Shown here in pieces: positions 60,361-64,000 of a DNA stretch of 64,000 nt. Each line of letters starts with the position of its first letter. The first letter of the stretch is position 1. The DNA comes from SZUA-35 sp964351995 (GTDB lineage Bacteria > Actinomycetota > Acidimicrobiia > Acidimicrobiales > SZUA-35): assembly GCA_964351995.1 (NCBI GenBank), contig CAYGQE010000004.1, positions 110,965 through 174,964 on the forward strand. Reading direction: 5' to 3'. Made by a program: the position numbers and the translations under genes. The notes under the pieces were generated by a model, which saw only the letters and a list, made by a program, of their open reading frames with translations, was not told the origin of the DNA and ran no database searches.

Positions 60361-60942
60361 TCATGATGCCCGCTCGAGCATGTCGATCGGGCGTCGGGAC
60401 GCCATGTAGTCGCCGTGGTTACGGCGGCGTGTGTTGTAGGTGATGAGCCAGGCGTCAGCCTCGGCTTGAAGCTGACAGATCGAGGTGAAGCAGCGGCGAT
60501 GGAACGCTGGGCGCCAGCACTCTTGCAGCATCGTGCCTTGGAAGCGTTCCACCACTGCGTTGTGGTTCGGTGAACGAGCCGGGATCCAGACCCGATCAAC
60601 CTGCTTCGCTGCGAGCGCGTTGGTGAAGTCGTTGGCTTTGTTTTCCGGGCCGTTGTCAGCCACCACAGCCTGGATCGGGAAACCGAGACGTCGCCAGGTG
60701 TTGTAGATCCGACTGAAGAACGCCACCGACGTTTCCTTGGTTGGTGACCCGATCACGATCCACGCGCACGCCCACCGTTTTAATGTGTCGACTGCGGTCA
60801 GTTGGTAGACCTTGCCGACGCCTTTGAGGTTGCCGATGTAGAACGAGTCCACCGACACCAACTCGCCCGGAGCCCCGGCCCAGTGACAAAACCCGAACGG
60901 CTCCGACTCACCAGACGCCTCGGTCACCGTGCCGTTGGTCAA
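60361..60942 (-). pseudogene. Integrase-core (rve) transposase, N-terminally truncated
   Basis: A 193-codon frame from a TTG at 60942 contains the DDE catalytic core: first Asp in PGELVSVDSFYIG, second in AVVADNGPENKA, and Glu in NHNAVVERFQGTMLQE, followed by YNTRRRNHGDY. The helix-turn-helix half of about 130-150 residues that should precede it is missing because the sequence changes at 60940 into an RTX gene fragment. All three catalytic residues survive, but DNA binding would not. Confidence 0.75.
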
Positions 60943-61488
60943 CGCTGCAACGATCGACTATTCGGTGATGGCGGTAACGACATCATCTGGGGATCTGACG
61001 GTGATGATCTCATCGGAGGGGACGACAGCCTTGCGCTCACGGGAGGGAATGACCGACTCTTGGGCGGCGACGGTGAGGACACGATCGCGGGGTTCGGCGG
61101 CGACGATTGGATTGGCGGCGGTGCAGGTTTCGACGGCCTGACCGGTGGCGACGGCAACGACGTCATGTACTTCGGTGCCGACGGTGGCCGTGCCGACGGC
61201 GGCGCGGGCAATGACCGAATCATCGGACCCACCGCCGTAGATCTCGCTCCCGGGGCGGACAACGGCGTCTACATGATCGGCGGTCTTGGTGACGACGTGC
61301 TGATCGGCGCCAACGCCGGACCAGGCAGCCCTCGCACAGAGTCGTTCTCGGTTCCCGGGATCTTCAACGTTCTCCGCGGTGGCTTCGGGTTTGACGTGGT
61401 TTACGGCACTGCGTACACAGATGACATCAGTGGGAATTTGGTCTTTGGTCGTGGCGGCGACGATGACATCCGTGAAGACAACATCTAA
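60940..61488 (+). pseudogene. RTX calcium-binding repeat protein fragment
   Basis: About 180 codons of hemolysin-type nonapeptide repeats (GGxGxDxU), e.g. LFGDGGNDIIWGSDGDDLIG, LTGGDGNDVMYFGADGG and FGRGGDDDIRED, end with a TAA at 61486. The 5' end is cut by the truncated transposase; no start or secretion signal remains. Complete RTX proteins are secreted by type I systems and bind calcium outside the cell. It ends 12 bp from the convergent GH5 fragment. Confidence 0.7.
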
Positions 61489-61500
61489 CTGATTTGCCCT

Positions 61501-62295
61501 CTATTTGCGGCAGCCGTTCCCTCCAATTGTGCGGTCGAAGGGTTGGGCGTAGTTCCAGTCGTCACTGTTGGGGTTGTAGCCGTTCCAGGCTTGCTGGTTG
61601 GAGTTGAATTCACCGGTGTCGGCCCATTGGTTGGGGTCGAGGAAGTCCCGGCCGATGAGGTTTTGGCTTTGGGACATGTAGAGGCCGAAGCCGTCGACTC
61701 ATGCGTCGAAGGACCACACTGCCCAGCTGATCCGGTCGTTGGTGTTGCCGTCGTTGTTGGGGTCTTCCCAGGCGGCCATGGCGTCGCAGAAGTAGAGTTC
61801 GGATCCGTCGATCCCTCGGTAGCCACCGGTGCCGTTGATGGTTTGGAATCGTTGCCTCGGTACTCCCCATTCGCCGAGGAAGAACGGCATTCCGGCTTCT
61901 TGGGCGTAGAGCTGTTGGTAGTAGGCGGTGTTTCTGAGTCCTGCTTGGGCGGCGGAGCGGTTCGGGAACCCACCGACACAGTTCCAAGGGGGGCGAAGTT
62001 GTCGTTGGCGTCGATGGTGCCGCCGAATCGGGTGCCGCCGTAGAACGCTCCGAGCACGATGAGGGTGTCGTTGTCGATGTCTGGGTTGTTGCTGGTGCGG
62101 ATGTGGTCGACGAGGTTGCCGTAGACGGTGGCGAGTTCGCCTTGGGTGGCTGCGGTTTGTACGGCTCCGTCGCGGGGGTGGGGTTCGTTCATGAACTCCA
62201 CCGCGATGACGGTGGTGCTGTACTTCTCCGACAGTCCCGAGTTCCGCGAGCGTTCGAGAACGAGGTAGGCGGCGGCCGGCCGTGTGCGGCCGCCG
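61501..62295 (-). pseudogene. GH5-type cellulase fragment 3, frameshifted with in-frame stop
   Basis: Longest of the three GH5 pieces. Upstream part: IAVEFMNEPHPRDG (acid/base Glu), LVDHIRTSN and LIVLGAFYGGTRFGG. After a deletion/frameshift near 61985 the C-terminal part continues in another frame: GMPFFLGEWGVPRQRF (nucleophile Glu), ISWAVWSFDA, a TGA at 61699, then GLYMSQSQNLIGRDFLDPNQ and GYNPNSDDWNYAQPF to the TAG at 61501. Both catalytic Glu residues are recognisable but the protein cannot be made whole. Confidence 0.75.
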
Positions 62296-62301
62296 TAGTT
62301 C

Positions 62302-62976
62302 TCAGTCGGCCTTGCGATCGTGACCCGGGTCAGACGTGTCGATGACTTGGAGTTCGTCGGCCCACTCCTCGAAGAGTCGTCGAGTGGCGGCGGGGTCGGC
62401 GGTCGGGAGCGCGCTGTCGTCGAGTCGGTGGAGTTGTTCGAAGGCTGGAGCGATGTCGATGGGGGAGAGGCCTGGGTCGAGGTGTCGCGCCCAGTCGATG
62501 ATGGAGCTTCTGGGGTGGCTGTGTTGGAGGGCTTAGAGGTCGGTGAAGTCGCGGCCTTCGGATCGGTCGAGGATGGCGAGGATCTTGCGGGCGGCGAGGT
62601 CTCTGGGGTCGAGCAGTGGAATGCCGTCGATGATCGTGGTGGGGAAGAGGCGTGGTGAGTCGACGGCGAGATCGATCTCGACCGAGTCATCGTGTCGGGT
62701 GGCGTTGAGGCGGTGGAAGGTCTGGTGGCAGCGGACGATGGTGACGGTCCATCCGTTGTTCTCGAGGGTTTCGGCGAGTGCTACGGCGAGGGTGGTGACG
62801 TCGCCGGGTGGCTGTGTCGGGGTGGCTGCGATGAAGGCGTCGAGGTCGCGGGTGGGCCGGTCGATGGTTCCGGTTGCGAGGAGTGCGGCGCCGCCGGCGA
62901 GTGCGTAGCCGCCAGCTTCTGGGAGTGAGAAGAGCAGCGTGGCGATTTGGGTCTGTGCGGGATCGAGCCTGGTCAT
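62302..62976 (-). pseudogene. Nucleotidyltransferase toxin interrupted by TAA (module 5)
   Basis: The gene starts at the ATG at 62976 (MTRLDPAQTQ), overlapping the antitoxin stop as ATGA. The AbiEii-like core is intact (YALAGGAALLATGTIDRPTR, DLDAF, SVEIDLAVDSPR, LAARKILAILDRSEGRDF), but a TAA at 62533-62535 ends the protein at 147 residues. The same frame then runs on for 76 more codons with a typical family C-terminus (IIDWARHLDPGLSPIDIAPA, LFEEWADELQVID) to a TGA at 62302. The toxin is thus truncated by one nonsense codon, or is read as a 224-residue protein if the base is a sequencing error. Confidence 0.78.
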
Positions 62977-63497
62977 GCGGCGGATTGTTGGTCGGGATCG
63001 AGGGCGTGGTCGATGAGGGGTTGCCAGGCGGCGCGGAGGTCGGCGGGGACGACGAGGTGGGGCCAGGCTTGGATGAGGAGGAGGCCGTCGACGGTGGTCT
63101 CGATGTCGGCGGGGGTTCCTTCTCGGAGGACGATCTCGTACGCGCGTCGGCGTTCGGTCTCGTCGTTGAGGTCGAGGGTGCGGTCGGGGCCGCTCCACCA
63201 GAGGTGCTGGCTGGTGGTCATGGTTGAGAGGGCTTGGTGGATGGGGAGCCGCCAGAGGTGTGAGGGGACGGCGTAGGGGCGGCGTCCGCTGGTCCACGTC
63301 CACGTGACAGCGGGTGTGGCCGTGAGGTTGGTGTCGACGGCAGCGAGGAGGTCGATGGCGGTGGACAGGCGTGGTTCACGCCGGTTGGCTTCGTAGGCGG
63401 CGATGTTCGGGCGGGCGATCCCCGTCGCAGTGGCGACGTCGGCCTGGGTGCGGCCGGCCTGTGTGCGAGCTGTGTGGAGGGTGGCTCCGAAGTCCAT
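62973..63497 (-). CDS. XRE-family antitoxin of the nucleotidyltransferase module
   Basis: Protein of 174 aa. The N-terminal XRE helix-turn-helix is GRTQADVATATGIARPNIAA (about 17-36), and the C-terminal domain (HLWRLPIHQALS, YEIVLREGTPADIETTVDGL) is typical of antitoxins paired with DUF1814/AbiEii-like toxins. The ATG at 63497 stands beside a dyad and a promoter-like sequence. It overlaps the toxin gene by 4 bp. Confidence 0.85.
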   Translation of the reverse strand: MDFGATLHTARTQAGRTQADVATATGIARPNIAAYEANRREPRLSTAIDLLAAVDTNLTATPAVTWTWTSGRRPYAVPSHLWRLPIHQALSTMTTSQHLWWSGPDRTLDLNDETERRRAYEIVLREGTPADIETTVDGLLLIQAWPHLVVPADLRAAWQPLIDHALDPDQQSAA

Positions 63498-63501
63498 CGA
63501 T

Positions 63502-63517
63502 GTATCTTAAACGATAC
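63502..63517 (-). promoter_or_regulatory. XRE operator/promoter, GTATC-N6-GATAC
   Basis: Minus strand GTATCGTTTAAGATAC, 4 bp upstream of the antitoxin ATG. TAAGAT can serve as a -10 with TGGACG 17 bp upstream as -35, so a repressor bound here would block the promoter. Assigned from symmetry and position. Confidence 0.5.
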
Positions 63518-63596
63518 TTCGCTTGACGTCCACGGGTGAGGAGCGTGGGTGTGCGATTTCGAGCGTTCAAGGCGCGCGAAATCGAGCGTAGGGGCC

Positions 63597-63618
63597 GGTC
63601 TAGGACGAGGTCTAGGAC
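63597..63618 (+). repeat. Direct repeat GGTCTAGGAC x2 near attR
   Basis: Two perfect 10-bp copies at 63597 and 63609, a 12-bp period, 75 bp inside the right att site. They could be arm-type recombinase sites; function not shown. Confidence 0.3.
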
Positions 63619-63646
63619 ACCCGGTCTGTCACCCGCCGTGAACGGC

Positions 63647-63687
63647 GAAGGCCGCCGACGGGGTGTTTGCCCTGGTCGGCGGCCTTC
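63647..63687. terminator. Stem-loop 3' of tRNA-Lys
   Basis: A 13-bp perfect stem (GAAGGCCGCCGAC and complement) with a 15-nt loop, 8 bp beyond the tRNA-Lys 3' end. No T-run follows, so it may act as a processing or rho-dependent stop. It lies inside the island and replaces the native terminator now at 47785. Confidence 0.55.
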
Positions 63688-63692
63688 GTTCG

Positions 63693-63736
63693 TGTACGCC
63701 CCCCGGGACTTGAACCCGGAACCTGCGGATTAAGAG
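63693..63736. repeat. attR-like site: 3' part of tRNA-Lys
   Basis: The 44 bp identical to 47828-47871, here part of the intact tRNA gene plus 2 bp beyond its 3' end. Identity ends in the anticodon arm (AAGAG then T here, G at the left copy). Confidence 0.88.
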
Positions 63737-63767
63737 TCCGATGCTCTGCCAATTGAGCTAGAGGCGC
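63695..63767 (-). tRNA. tRNA-Lys(CTT)
   Basis: A 73-nt cloverleaf: acceptor GCGCCTC/GGGGCGT with two G-U pairs and discriminator A, D arm GCTCAATTGGCAGAGC, anticodon loop CTCTTAA giving CTT, T arm CCGGGTTCAAGTCCCGG. CCA is not encoded. Its 3' half is the integration site of the island at 47.8-63.7 kb. Confidence 0.95.
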
Positions 63768-63839
63768 TTGCGTGCCGAGAGGGTAGCTGTCGAAACAGCC
63801 ACCGCCTCAGCGGGTTTCTCGCCGAGGCGAGAAATCTGG

Positions 63840-63913
63840 GGTGACTGAGGGGACTCGAACCCCCAGCCTTCGGGATCACAACCCGATGCTCTAACCAGTT
63901 GAGCTACAGCCAC
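63840..63913 (-). tRNA. tRNA-His(GTG)
   Basis: Cloverleaf with acceptor GTGGCTG/CAGTCAC, discriminator C, anticodon loop TTGTGAT giving GTG, and T arm GGGGGTTCGAGTCCCC. A G follows at position -1 (63914), as required for tRNA-His. It is upstream of tRNA-Lys on the same strand, 72 bp away. Confidence 0.94.
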
Positions 63914-63949
63914 CAAGAGCGCACGAGCCTACAACGGCGATGAGAATCC

Positions 63950-64000
63950 TCAACTCATTTCGTCGATGAAGGCCAGATCCTTGCCACTGCGGCCGGTTGC
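63950..64000 (-). CDS. C-terminal end of a gene running off the window
   Basis: The last 16 codons (ATGRSGKDLAFIDEMS) before a TGA at 63950 look coding in composition. The gene would precede the tRNA pair on the same strand. Too short to identify. Confidence 0.35.
   Translation of the reverse strand, partial: ATGRSGKDLAFIDEMS

Overview
The window is high-GC DNA with dense gene packing. Many genes overlap their neighbour by 4 bp (ATGA or GTGA), and GTG and TTG starts are frequent. Gene content is actinobacterial: DUF222/HNH remnants, a LAL-type LuxR regulator, Baeyer-Villiger monooxygenase, DUF4262 and AbiE modules. I infer a marine or soil actinobacterium, possibly of the Acidimicrobiia (Ilumatobacter-like); taxonomy was not tested. 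A run of 100 N at 58667-58766 marks an assembly join.

Region 1 (40-10660, minus strand) is a compact cluster. It holds an XRE-cupin regulator, a Rieske oxygenase, two isopenicillin-N-synthase-like (IPNS-like) Fe(II) oxygenases, a BMP-family binding lipoprotein, an ABC ATPase, two permeases, a third IPNS-like oxygenase and adenosine deaminase. The transporter type is known for nucleosides and related compounds, so the cluster looks like a system that imports and oxidatively breaks down a nucleoside- or nucleobase-like compound. Region 1b (10886-15831) adds an unrecognised protein, a TauD-family dioxygenase, a serine hydrolase and a D-aminoacylase.

Region 2 (15863-35642) is mixed chromosomal content: a CNNM/CBS protein, Nudix hydrolase, folE, YggT, a SWIM/SNF2 pair, an O-methyltransferase/SDR pair, an MFS-cNMP fusion, a Baeyer-Villiger monooxygenase, a molybdopterin oxidoreductase and a flavin disulfide oxidoreductase. 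It shows several duplications: two DUF4262 genes, two CPICN membrane proteins, and one truncated copy of the disulfide oxidoreductase. DUF222/HNH fragments lie beside some of them.

Region 3 (35704-40701) is a second, inverted copy of the transporter cluster. The ATPase is truncated and frameshifted, both permeases are intact, and an IPNS-like oxygenase and a nucleoside/guanine-type deaminase converge on them. Region 4 (40841-47345) has a secreted beta-propeller protein, a TetR regulator with a 16-bp palindromic operator, a large molybdopterin oxidoreductase, and an AbiE toxin-antitoxin operon with a 15-bp inverted-repeat operator.

Region 5 (47828-63736) is bounded by a perfect 44-bp direct repeat of the 3' part of tRNA-Lys(CTT), the hallmark of a tRNA-integrated genomic island. 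It contains a LAL regulator divergent from an acidic repeat protein, four toxin-antitoxin modules, a lipoprotein, transposase fragments, three GH5 cellulase-like fragments, an RTX fragment and a 5'-truncated AspRS-like gene. No integrase gene is visible. tRNA-Lys and tRNA-His close the window.
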